A DNA stretch of 64,000 bases. Origin: Clostridium manihotivorum. Its GTDB lineage: Bacteria; Bacillota; Clostridia; Clostridiales; Clostridiaceae. A program made the position numbers and the translations under genes. Position 1 is the stretch's first letter, and the number at the start of each line of letters is the position of its first letter. The stretch lies in contig NZ_CP025746.1 in the NCBI RefSeq assembly GCF_004015185.1, positions 5,845,776-5,909,775 on the forward strand, written 5' to 3'. A model generated the notes under the pieces. It worked only from the letters and a program-made list of their open reading frames with translations. It was not told where the DNA came from and did not search any database. Of the stretch, positions 42,683-53,500 are shown one piece after another.

Positions 42683-45600
42683 TTAATTAATTCTCTTTCT
42701 TCTTACAAGAACTGCTCCACCTGCCAATGCTATGATTCCTAATACTATCAATATATTAGAGTCGATAACTGAACCAGTTTTAGGCATTGATGCTGCATTG
42801 GAACTTGTTGAAGCATCTGATGAAGTTGAATTTGAAGTACTTGATGAACTTATTGTATTTGAACCATTATTTGAACTTGACCCTGATGTTCCATTTGAAC
42901 CATTATTTGTATTCGATCCATTATTTGTGTTTGACCCTGTACCAGGTTGTGCAGGACTTATTACAACAGTCTCAATATGACCATTTAGTGAAAGGAAGTA
43001 GTCACTGCAATGTGTTATTGCTATATCAACATAATACAATGAACCTTTCTGATATGCTGTTAAGGCATCTCCAACCTTATCTACAACCTTAGTATCAGAA
43101 TTATAATGGTATAGATATATTGGTTTTGAAGCATCAAGCTTTGAAGTATCAACTGGCAATGAAACCACTGCTTTTCCTGGTAAATTTCCTTCAAACTTAA
43201 AGGATATTATCTGCGCTTTACCATCTAACTTATTGATCTCATCTGCGCTTGTTGAAGTAGCATTGAGTCCTAAATCTACACTTCTATCAAAATCACCTAA
43301 ATCATTACCATTGAATGTCCAGGTTATAGCGCCTAAAGGAGAATTAGTGTTGAAGCTTGCAAATACATTTGAACCTTTTAAGACCTTAAATACATCACTA
43401 GAAACTGATGTTACGTTTGTTGCATCAATACTAAGCTTATCACCTGGCTTTGACTTACCTATTAAGGTTTTAAGATAATCTATCAATGATATTTCATCTG
43501 ATGTTGTCTGAGCAGTAAGAGTAAAGTTAATATCTTTTACTGTTGTATTGCCAGCTTTATCAGTAGCAGAAACAGTTAACTTATGATTTCCTAAAGCTGA
43601 GATAGCAGTTGTTCCATCATAGCTGTTTCCATCAAGCTTTAATGAAACTGACGCTTCTTTATCAGTTGTAACCTTAGGTGTAACTGATGTATTAACATAA
43701 GTCTTACCATCCTCAACACCTGCAACTGTAACTATTGGAGCTGACTTATCAATATTAGCTATATCTATAGAAGATGTAGTTGCATTTCCTGCATAGTCTA
43801 TGACTCTAGCGTATAGCTTACCATTGCTAACTACCTTAACCGGTGATGAGTATGGCAAGTAGGTGTTATTGTCAAAGCTATATTCTAGCTTATCAACATC
43901 CTTATCAGAAGAATCTGCTGCAATAGTAACACTGACATCTTTATTGGTTAGCTCTGTGGTACTTGGAGTAAGAGTTGCAGCCTTAGGGGCAACTTTATCT
44001 TTAATTACATTTATAACATCTACTGTAGCATTGTTTGATTCGTCAATAAGATTTACTTTTATAATGCTCTTATCACTTGTCAATGGAACAGTGTAGCTAA
44101 ATGGCTTATCTGGAGCATCACCTGTAGCTGGATATCTATCATAGGATAGAACTGCATTTCCATTTACAAACAAACTATAGCCATAGGTATTGTCATTAAC
44201 TGCTCCGTTTAAGGTGATACTGTCTTGATTTGTATAAACATTACCATCTGCTTTTGCAACTGGACTGTTTATCACAAGTTTTGGTGCAACTGAATCATAT
44301 AGAACTTTATATGCATAATTAAATACAACTGTACCAGTATTATCTTCAGCATAAACATTTATATTATTATTTCCTTGAACCAACTTAACTTCTGAGCTGA
44401 AGGTTAAGTCATCTTTTACAGAAACGTCTTGTCCGCCTATCTTAAACACAGGTACCTTGTGGTTTACCTTACCAGTTACTGTATAAACATCTTTATTAGT
44501 ATCTTTGGCAGAAAGTACTGAGAAGGCATCTAAATTGTTAAAATTAACTTCAAAAGGATCAGAATTAACTGTGGATACAACAGTAAAATCTTGTTCTGTT
44601 GTATTTTGATAAGCATCCGCTGCTACAATCTGAACCAAGGTATTGCCATCAACTGCAACATCAGCTGCAAAGGTTCCATCCGCATTCAGCTTAACTGGGG
44701 AACCGTTTATACTTAATGCTAATTGAGAGGCATCTGTAACCTTACCATTAAAGGTAACACTATGATTATTGGTATAAATGTAGCCATCCTTTGATACTAC
44801 TGGTGAAGAAATACTTATAACTGGCTTTATGGTATCTACAGATACACTATAATTTTTATTATAAACTTCATTACCAGTACTATCCTTTGCAACTATACTT
44901 ATGGTGTTGTTTCCTTCTGTAAGTTGTAACTCCCTCTTAAAGGTTCCATCTGAAGCTACTTCTGTTTCTGCTCCATTTATAAGTAATGTCTTTACGTCTG
45001 ATTGAACCTCTCCAGAGAACTGAATTTTATCACTATTAAACTTATCTCCATCATGAAGATCATAAAGATAAACTTCAGGTAGTACTCCTGTCTTTACACT
45101 TATAGAGCTCTCTCCTATATTAGAAGCATAATCTGTTCCTAAAATTTCTATAGAGTTTTCACAATTATCTTTAAGAGGAAGGTCTATGGAATAGGTATCT
45201 CCTGTTAAAGTAATATTTTTCAACTGCTTACTAGTCAATGCTGTTCCATTAACAGATATTGCAAACACTCCATTTGTACCTGTTGCATCATCTGATGCCT
45301 TCCATTGAAGTTTATAGGTTCCATTGGCTACTTTGTCTGCAGATACTATATTAATAGAAGGTGCTTTACTATCAATCTTTACAGGTAACTCCAAAGACTG
45401 AGTTGATGAGTTATCTATATCTGTAGTTGTCTGAATCCTTATATAATATTGTCCGTCCGGTGCTGCTTCGTACTTACCTGTTGCCTCATTGTATATGCTT
45501 CCATCCCAAGTACCTTGAGAGTCTACAGTTCCATATACAGCTTTTGATAATTCATTTTCTAAAATATTTTTCTTTACATTGTTTTCTGAAGATAAAGTTC

Positions 45601-48292
45601 TTATCAGGTTTTTATCCTTATCTAGGACTTGTACTTGTAAATTCTTAGCACTCCTTAACATATATAGATTAGGAACAACAGTATTGTAAAGAGCTGACTC
45701 TCCTGTAGAGAAAGCTACTTTATCTTTATCTATACTTCCATCCTTACTAACAGCGTAAGGAGTAAAGGCTGAACTTGAACCTGTACCTAAACTTGTTGTT
45801 CCAACAATAGTACTTGAATCCCACATTGGTGAATCTATGGTCTTTAGAGCTGACCAATTCCCATAGAAGCCCATGTATGGTACAACCAAAGAAGGAACAT
45901 TATCTGCAGTAAGCTTTATAAAGCCCTCAACATAGCTTTGCTTAGCAAAACCGCTTGGTAAGGTAATTGTAACATTTACTTTAGTAGAACCACCTGCTGG
46001 AACTGTTACTTTATTTGTACTGTACTTAATACTTGCACCGCCTATAACAGCTTCTGTTGCAGCTCCAGTATCAGAATTAGTTGTCTCTGTTAACACTCCA
46101 GTATCACTTAAATTATAAGTGTAAGAGTCTTTTCCATAGTTAGTTAAGGTTAAATCAAAGGAAGTACTTTGTCCTATTTGTTTTAAGGCTACAGCAGCAT
46201 TACCGTTATTATCTGTAACAGTAACCTTATTTTTTATTGCTGATTCTATTTGTATTAACCCAGCCCCTTGTCTTCTAGGAGAATACAGAACTGAAGTATT
46301 ATATTTATCATATTCTAGTTTCGCTGTATTAATAGTAGTCTTCTTAGCTAACTCAACTAAAGCTCTTCCTGATATTCCTGGATTATTAGCTTTAATCGCT
46401 TGTACTATCAAAGCCTCTGAACCAGCTACATGAGGCGAAGCCATAGATGTTCCACTCATAGACTGATACTTATTTCCGTTAGCCAAAGACCATATATTAC
46501 CACCTGGTGCTGATATCTCAGGTTTGAAATCTAATTCTGGAGTTGGTCCCCAAGAACTAAAGGCTGAAAGATCCCCTGCATTTGGATTAGCTATACTTGT
46601 ATCTTTTCCATTAAATTGAACTGTTACCCCACTAGCTATCAAAGCTTTTAGCTTAGCGCCAGAAGAATAAGATACATTAATGCATGGTATAGTAACACCA
46701 GGTTTAGCAGCTGTTGTTGGTATAGAATCATCACCTTGTGCGTTATAGAAGATAACCCCTATTGCCCCTGCATATTGAGCTGCTAGCTTTTTATTTCCGA
46801 AGCTACCACTTACCTTTTGTACCAAAGCAATTTTTCCTTTTAAGTCTTTTCCAGAAAAATCATCCCCAGTACCCTCTATAGTGTTTTTACCTTGTCCACA
46901 ATCTACTAACTGATACCCTGCTTTGCTAGTTAGTGCAACTAACGGATCAACTTCACTCTTAGAATAGAGCATAAGTCCAGTATCACTTGTAGACGCATAG
47001 TCGAAAGCTGGTCCTGTGATGTTTGTATTTTCATAAGCTGCTACAGTGATTGCATCTTTAGAAACTCCTGGACTTCCTACAGTACCATCATCAGTTGTAC
47101 CTAAAGCATTTACAGGCGGTACATTATTTGCTGAACTACCTGTAGATATAGCTGAATTACCTGCAGATATTACAACTACAGTTCCATTGTCAGTAGCATT
47201 TTTTATAGCTATTTGAGTTGGATCGTTAGCGTCTTGAAAGCCTGCATCTGATCCTAAGCTCATGTTTATAACATCTGCTCCATGAAGAACAGAATCTTCT
47301 ATTGCAGCTATTATGTCGTCATCATATGCACTTTTGCTTGCTGGATTGTTTGTAAAAACCTTCATAGCTAATAATTGAGCTTCTGGTGCAACTCCTCTTA
47401 CTGTGCTAAAGGTATCAACACCGGATTCCTTACCATTGGCGGCAACAATTCCAGCTACATGCATTCCATGCATCTCAGTATTAGCATTCTTATCAACAAC
47501 ATCATCAGATCCGTCTGCAAAGTTGTGACCATAAGGAACTTTTACAGAATAAAACTTTCCTGGGCCCTTAGGAGTTGTAGATGTAAGCTTAGCCTTTGAT
47601 GGATCAGTTATTGTTAAATCTTTGTGAGTATAATCAATACCTGTATCCACTATAGCAACTACCATGCCTTCACCTTTATAGCCTAACTCCTGCCATGTAC
47701 TATAGGCCTGAGTCAAGCTATCTGCGAACTTCATATCTGGATGATAAGTTTTTGCCTCTGTAGCACTCTTTACCCCAGAAATAGAAGCTATTTTAGAAAT
47801 TTCGCTTCTCTTAGCCTCAATACTGAAGCCATTAACGAGATAGCCATAGGTTCTTCTTACCTTATTGCCAGTTATACTCTCAGCTTTCTTTATTATAGCC
47901 GCTTGTGTATTCTGAACTTTTTCTATAGCTCCAGTAACTGTTTTATTAGTTATTGGATTAGCTGAAGAAATTCCTTTGGCTTCTCCTTCAACTGCTGACT
48001 TACCGTCAAGTTGAACTATGACCCTTACTACTTCATTTGGATCATTTCCACTAAGTTTCTTAGTATCATCATCTTTAGTATTGGCCAATTTACCGTCAAG
48101 CTTACTAGAAACCTTGATCTTACTTGCATTTTCAGCATTTTGCTGCTTCATGCTTTCAATCATTTCTTGTTTAACTTTCTTAGCATCTGGCTGTTCTGCC
48201 TTCGCTGTGACACTGCTTATATTGGTAAAAAATGATGCAAACATTAAGAATGCAACCAATAAGGACAGTATCTTCTTTTTAGATTTGTTCAA
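42683..48292 (-). CDS. Cell-wall-anchored S8 subtilase (lactocepin/C5a-peptidase type) 1
   Basis: The start is probably TTG at 48290-48292, preceded by GGGGGG. The longer frame to 48331 runs through that site. The 1,869-aa protein has a signal peptide (KKILSLLVAFLMFASFF), an I9 propeptide and the triad Asp in VAIVDTGIDYTH (near 215), His in MHGMHVAGIVA (near 277) and Ser in GTSMASPHVAG (near 614). A PA domain is inserted before the Ser. Fn3-like and many Ig-like modules follow, then a Ser/Asn/Gly linker and a sorting signal MPKTGS, a hydrophobic helix and RRKRIN. Such proteases sit on the wall and degrade outside proteins. It is a paralogue of the upstream gene, from which an IS separates it. 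Confidence 0.93.
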   Translation of the reverse strand: MNKSKKKILSLLVAFLMFASFFTNISSVTAKAEQPDAKKVKQEMIESMKQQNAENASKIKVSSKLDGKLANTKDDDTKKLSGNDPNEVVRVIVQLDGKSAVEGEAKGISSANPITNKTVTGAIEKVQNTQAAIIKKAESITGNKVRRTYGYLVNGFSIEAKRSEISKIASISGVKSATEAKTYHPDMKFADSLTQAYSTWQELGYKGEGMVVAIVDTGIDYTHKDLTITDPSKAKLTSTTPKGPGKFYSVKVPYGHNFADGSDDVVDKNANTEMHGMHVAGIVAANGKESGVDTFSTVRGVAPEAQLLAMKVFTNNPASKSAYDDDIIAAIEDSVLHGADVINMSLGSDAGFQDANDPTQIAIKNATDNGTVVVISAGNSAISTGSSANNVPPVNALGTTDDGTVGSPGVSKDAITVAAYENTNITGPAFDYASTSDTGLMLYSKSEVDPLVALTSKAGYQLVDCGQGKNTIEGTGDDFSGKDLKGKIALVQKVSGSFGNKKLAAQYAGAIGVIFYNAQGDDSIPTTAAKPGVTIPCINVSYSSGAKLKALIASGVTVQFNGKDTSIANPNAGDLSAFSSWGPTPELDFKPEISAPGGNIWSLANGNKYQSMSGTSMASPHVAGSEALIVQAIKANNPGISGRALVELAKKTTINTAKLEYDKYNTSVLYSPRRQGAGLIQIESAIKNKVTVTDNNGNAAVALKQIGQSTSFDLTLTNYGKDSYTYNLSDTGVLTETTNSDTGAATEAVIGGASIKYSTNKVTVPAGGSTKVNVTITLPSGFAKQSYVEGFIKLTADNVPSLVVPYMGFYGNWSALKTIDSPMWDSSTIVGTTSLGTGSSSAFTPYAVSKDGSIDKDKVAFSTGESALYNTVVPNLYMLRSAKNLQVQVLDKDKNLIRTLSSENNVKKNILENELSKAVYGTVDSQGTWDGSIYNEATGKYEAAPDGQYYIRIQTTTDIDNSSTQSLELPVKIDSKAPSINIVSADKVANGTYKLQWKASDDATGTNGVFAISVNGTALTSKQLKNITLTGDTYSIDLPLKDNCENSIEILGTDYASNIGESSISVKTGVLPEVYLYDLHDGDKFNSDKIQFSGEVQSDVKTLLINGAETEVASDGTFKRELQLTEGNNTISIVAKDSTGNEVYNKNYSVSVDTIKPVISISSPVVSKDGYIYTNNHSVTFNGKVTDASQLALSINGSPVKLNADGTFAADVAVDGNTLVQIVAADAYQNTTEQDFTVVSTVNSDPFEVNFNNLDAFSVLSAKDTNKDVYTVTGKVNHKVPVFKIGGQDVSVKDDLTFSSEVKLVQGNNNINVYAEDNTGTVVFNYAYKVLYDSVAPKLVINSPVAKADGNVYTNQDSITLNGAVNDNTYGYSLFVNGNAVLSYDRYPATGDAPDKPFSYTVPLTSDKSIIKVNLIDESNNATVDVINVIKDKVAPKAATLTPSTTELTNKDVSVTIAADSSDKDVDKLEYSFDNNTYLPYSSPVKVVSNGKLYARVIDYAGNATTSSIDIANIDKSAPIVTVAGVEDGKTYVNTSVTPKVTTDKEASVSLKLDGNSYDGTTAISALGNHKLTVSATDKAGNTTVKDINFTLTAQTTSDEISLIDYLKTLIGKSKPGDKLSIDATNVTSVSSDVFKVLKGSNVFASFNTNSPLGAITWTFNGNDLGDFDRSVDLGLNATSTSADEINKLDGKAQIISFKFEGNLPGKAVVSLPVDTSKLDASKPIYLYHYNSDTKVVDKVGDALTAYQKGSLYYVDIAITHCSDYFLSLNGHIETVVISPAQPGTGSNTNNGSNTNNGSNGTSGSSSNNGSNTISSSSTSNSTSSDASTSSNAASMPKTGSVIDSNILIVLGIIALAGGAVLVRRKRIN

Positions 48293-48608
48293 AACATCCC
48301 CCCCTTTTTGAATAGTATAATGCCCCCTCAAAACATTTTTTGCTAGGGTTCAGTACATACCAACTGTAGACTCCTCTAATAATCAACTAAATAATTTACT
48401 AAAGGAATACCTGCTTTATGGTATATTACACATTTTATGCCTTTATATGGAAATTATCAATAGTTTTTTATTATACCGTTAAAATTAATATAATGATTTT
48501 TTTTATGAATCTTTTTTTCTTTTTTATTATAAAAATAACACTATTTTAATGTTAATAAAAAAGCCGCTAAAGCGAGTTTTTTTCATATATTCCTTTTCCA
48601 AAAAAAAT
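48293..48608. other. Upstream region of subtilase 1 with a truncated R1
   Basis: AT-rich, with the stub of R1 (48553-48608) cut by the IS. The subtilase promoter should be in 48330-48550; none is certain. Confidence 0.5.
48553..48608. repeat. R1 dispersed repeat, copy f, cut by IS copy 2
   Basis: TTAATAAAAAAGCCGCTAAA and GCGAGTTTTTTT, followed by CATATATTCCTTTTCCAAAA, match the left third of R1. The IS end begins at 48609, and no R1 right part is found on the far side. Confidence 0.6.
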
Positions 48609-50509
48609 GGGGCTGTCGCATTAGCGGTTAAAAACCGCTGATGCTCAGCCCTAATTTTCTAAAAATTTGTAAGAATTACAACTATATTTTAGAATGTTTT
48701 TTCTGAAATTCTAAAAAATTGCGCACTTTAATAAGCCTTTTCTATTAAGGCTATTTTTAAACAATTAGTTTTTAAAAGTTTAAATTTATGCACTGTTTTT
48801 TAATGAAAATAGGTGTTTTCCAGTTCTCTCTGATTGGATTTTATTATGTAGTTTGTTTACATTATGTGCCATTGCTAAAAGAATACTTTCGGCCCAAACA
48901 TTCTGTTTGCCCTTCGAGAGATATCTTCGGAAGCCCATATCTTGTTTTATCTCTGCAAAAGAACCTTCAGCTTGAATACTTCGGTTCATTCTAAGTTGTG
49001 ACCTTCTTCACTTACAACTCTTTCTAAATCTTTTTTCTAAGCTTATTAAACAACTTTGAGGTTTCAAGATTTTTAGCTCTTTCTTCCAAAGGTGTCTTGC
49101 TGTTATTTCCTTTTATACATTTGCTTTTGTAAGAACAAGAACTGCAATCTTCGCAAGTATATACTGTTTTTTCGCTTATGTATCCGGTTTTACTCTTTCT
49201 TTTTATAGTCTTACTAAATATTAACTTTTTATTATTCTTGCAGATATAGTAATCTCCAATTTCATCATAGTCCATATTATCAATTCTACTAATATCCCTT
49301 TGGTATTTCCTTGTTTTAGATATCTCATAGTTTGCTGGTTTAATGAAAGAGAGTTGTCCATTTTCTTCAATAAATAAATAGTTCTCTTCGCTTTCATAGC
49401 CAGCGTCAGCAACTATTTTTAGATATTTAAAACTTAGAGATTCTTCCATGCTCTTAAGAAATGGAATAAGTGTAGGGGTATCCGTTGGCTGATCGCATAC
49501 GGTGAGCCATACAATATATTCCGAATCAACACCGTGTTGGACATTGTATCCAGCTTTTAACTGACCATTTCCCATAGCGTCTTCTTTCATTCTCATAAAT
49601 GTTGAATCATTATCTGTTTTGAATAACTATTACGGTTACCGCAAATGTGCAACTTTTGCGTGTATTCTTTAACTTGTCAAGATACTCTTCAAGAGTTTCA
49701 ATAGATCGCTGTAATGGCATTTTTCTTTTCCCTGATCCATGCACAAATTCAATATTTCTCTCATATTTCAGAGCGTAAAGCTTTTTTTCGCAACTTTTTT
49801 ATATGTTTCATCTTCACTTTGTCATTGTATATTATCTTAATTCCGTATAGTTCCTCACAGTTAGCTACTAAATCAGCCAATTTAACAAGAAGCTTTTCTA
49901 AATTCTTTGTAACTGCCTTTTCCAAACAAAAGTATATTTATTAGCACAAGCCTCAATTTTAGTACCATCAATGAATATAGCATCTCCAGATATTTCTCCT
50001 GTAGCACGAAGACATTCTGTCATTTCAGCTAAGATTCTTTCTGCACATGGCGCAAAGTGTAAGCTTCTAAATCTAGCAAATGTTGAATGATCAGGTATTG
50101 GTGAATTTTCAAGAAGATACATGAAGTTAATATCACGTCGGCAATATTTTTCCATATCCCGTGAAGAATAGATATGGTTCATGTAAGAATAGAGTACAAT
50201 CTTCAGCATCTGTCGTGGCGTAGCTTGATTTTCCCTAATTCGGGAATAAGTCGAATATAAATCTGTTAAATCCATCTCCTCTACAAATTGACTTAGCAAA
50301 CGCACCGAATCATTAACTGAGACCATATAATCAATATTAAATGGAAGTTTTAATTGATAACTTCCTTTATTTAAAGTATAATCTTTATGTAAATTAATAT
50401 GTTTGGTCATATATTAATTTTACAATAAATCCAGCACTCTTGTGAATGCTGGATTTATTTTTTATGCAAAAAACGGAGCTGTGCACTAATTAATTAGTGC
50501 GACAGCCCC
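48609..50509 (-). mobile_element. IS1182-family insertion sequence, copy 2
   Basis: It has the same inverted repeats as copy 1 (48609-48620 and 50498-50509), 1,901 bp, near-identical sequence and the same orientation. Flanks are again inverted (AAAAT outside left, ATTTT outside right) with no direct duplication. It lies between two paralogous subtilase genes, 13 bases past the stop of the upstream one. Confidence 0.92.
48786..50410 (-). pseudogene. IS1182-family transposase, multiply frameshifted (copy 2)
   Basis: Open pieces are 50410-49898 (170 aa), 49596-49024 (190 aa) and 48989-48786 (67 aa). Compared with copy 1, it has one T fewer near 49919, one more in each of two runs near 49782 and 49797, one fewer near 49619, 49667 and 49032, and a small non-homopolymer change near 48999. 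Its C-terminal tail (LLAMAHNVNKLHNK...) is intact, unlike in copy 1. Each copy is therefore broken at different places. Confidence 0.8.
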
Positions 50510-50522
50510 ATTTTATCATAAC

Positions 50523-53500
50523 CTAGTTAAATCTTTTTCTTCTTATTATTACTGCACCGCCTGCTAAAGCCATAAGTCCTAATATCACTAATATATTAGA
50601 ATCTATTACTGAACCTGTCTTAGGCATTGCTGCTGGTGTGCTAGTTGTAGCTGTACTTCCAGTAGAAGCTGTTGTGTTAGCTGAGCTTCCACTAGCACTT
50701 CCGCTATTAGTAGTTGTTGTTGTGCTTGTTCCAGTAGTGTTTGACGCTACTTGCTTTTCAGCTACTATATAGCTGCTAAAGTGTGGAGTGTTGAAGGTAA
50801 CTTTGTTTCCATCTACCTTTGTAGCCATTTCTTCGTAAGCCTTAGTAGTTTCATTATAATAGAATACAGCAAGTTTGCTCCTATCTAAGCCTTTTAACTC
50901 ATCATCTGAGAAAGTTAGGGTTATTGTAGCTAATGCTTCATTACTAAAGCTGTGAACTGGAGTTTGCTTACCATTGCCATCTATTAGAGCTTCAAAGGTA
51001 AATACCTTATTAACTGCTTTTAGTCCCTTAGTTAATGGTGAGTTTTCATCTACTTTAGCATTTATAACAACACTTGAACCATTACTAATTAGATTTGGAT
51101 CGAAGGCTGCAAATGGCAGATTAATAGAGTTTGCACCTACATTTAATGTAAATGAACCCTTGCCACCCTTCATAGCATCAGCATTTTCAAAAGCAAAGCT
51201 TGCAGAGTTTGTAGCATCTGAAGTTACAACATTGCTGCCATCTTTATCTAGAGGCTTTCTTACTGATACATTAACAGATCCATCACTGTTCTTATCAGTT
51301 TTAACTGATTGCTTAACTGTAAACTTAATTTCTATAGCTGACTTATTACCAGCCTTATCAGTAGCAGTTCCAGTTATAACATGGTCTCCTTCTGAAGCTA
51401 TAGCAGCTGCTCCATCATAAGCTTTTCCATCTAATAATAAGCTTACTGCTGAAGTTTTGTCATCAACTGTTATGCTTGGAGTAACATTATCCAAATAAGT
51501 AGCTCCATTTTCTATATTCTTTACATTGAATACAGGTGCTGTCTTATCAATTTCAAAGCTTACTTTTACTGTTGATTGATTTCCAGCCTTATCTGTAGAG
51601 GTAACCTCAAGCACATGTTTCCCTTCAGCAGTAACAGCCTTAAAATCGTAAGCATTTCCATCTAACGAAGCTTTAACAGTTGCTCCAGCTTCAGTTTGTA
51701 CTGCTGGAGTTATATCTGCATTATATAGCTTTCCGTCCTCTACACCAGTTAAACTTAATGTTGGTGCAGTTTTATCAATTTCAAAAGTAACTGAAGCTTC
51801 AGTTACATTGCCAGCTTCATCAACAGCTTTAGCTTTTAGAACATGCTTTCCTTCAGCATCAACTGCTGCTCCGCTATATGCTTTATCATCTAAAGTTAAA
51901 GTCAGAGTTGCTTTCTTATCTGCAGTTACTACTGGTGTTACCGACTTGTTATATAGGCCACCATCAGTTACTCCTGATATAGTTAATGCAGGAGCAACCT
52001 TATCAACTCTTACACTTATCTTATTCTCAGTAATATTGCCAAAAGTGTCTGTAGCTTTAAGTGAGATTACATCTCCATCCTTAACAGCTATAGTTTTACT
52101 GAAGTCTTTCTTATTAGCTTCTGGTCCTGTTGCTCCATCAACATTTACATTAAGAGCAACTTCACCGTTGATCTCAAATTTATATCCCCAACCATTATCT
52201 TCTACAGTACCGTTTAAAGTTATAGAGTCTTGGTTAGTAACGATTAGTCCATCACCATTAACTGCTGGACTAGCTAAATTAATAACTGGTGCAATTGAAT
52301 CACAATTTATCTTTGTTGAGTAATTTATAAGCTTATTTCCGCTTAAATCCTCTGCATATATAGGAATAACATTAACTCCTTGATTTAGCTTAAGTTCAAC
52401 TGCAAAAGTTCCATCATCCTTAACCTTAACATCTTGATTTGCTATCTTAAAGGTCTTAAGCTGAGTATTAACCTTACCTTCTACGGTGTAAGTATCCACA
52501 GGACTATCAAATCCCTTAGTAAACTTATCATCATAGAACAGTACTGGAGCTGAGCTTCCAGCATTAATCTTAAAGTCATTAGATCCAATGTTATAAACAG
52601 AATCTGGCAATGCAACTGATAGATCATTTATACTATCAGCTTTAAGATTAGCATCAAAGCTATAAGTTCCACCATTAACTTGAAGATTCTTAATATCTTG
52701 ATCTAATTGTCCATTTAAAAGTACAACTGGGTCTTCTTTTGACATAGCTAAATTGTCTTTAGCTTCAAGTGTTATGTGATATGATGCCACTCCATTAGTT
52801 GCTGCAGCATTAGGAACTGCCGATACTAACTTTATCTCTGGTGCAGTAGTATCAACCTTTACAGGAATCTTATAATCCTGTGGTTTAGCCCCTGCAAAGT
52901 CTACAGTTGCTTTTATATTAAGATAGTATTTACCATCTGCTACAGCTCTCTTCACACCAACTGTTGGATCGTATAACTTTCCATCCCAGGCTAAAGAGTT
53001 ATAAACCGAAGCTACTTTTCCTGAACCATCTGTATCATTATATACTTTTCTACGAATATCCTTATCGTTAGCAACAAGGCCTAAAACTTTTCCAGTTTCA
53101 TCTGAAAGTTCTACATCTACATTCTTTGCATTTCTTAAGAAATATAAATCAGGTACAAAGTTGTCAAATAATGAATCATCATTAGGCGATATAGCTATAT
53201 AATCCTTATCTACTATATCATCACCCCTACTATCTTTACCAGTTACTCCAAGAGGCATATATTTATCTCCTAGACTTGTAACAGCTGACGATGATACTGC
53301 AAATATTGGATCTCCATCATAATTCATCTTATCTATTATTTGTTCTTTACCCCAATCTCCATAATACCCCATGAATGGTATTACTAAAGCTGGTACATTA
53401 GAAGCATTAAACTTAACAAAGCCTTCAACAAATCTATTTTCTGATACAGTTTTAGGTACTGTTAGTGTAGCTTTAACTGTTGCAGTACCATTAGCTGGTA

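Noticed and set aside
50974-52323. Long plus-strand frames opposite subtilase 2 (148 and 171 codons)
   Set aside because: They are antisense shadows of a well-supported gene with biased codons, and have no ribosome sites or recognisable motifs.
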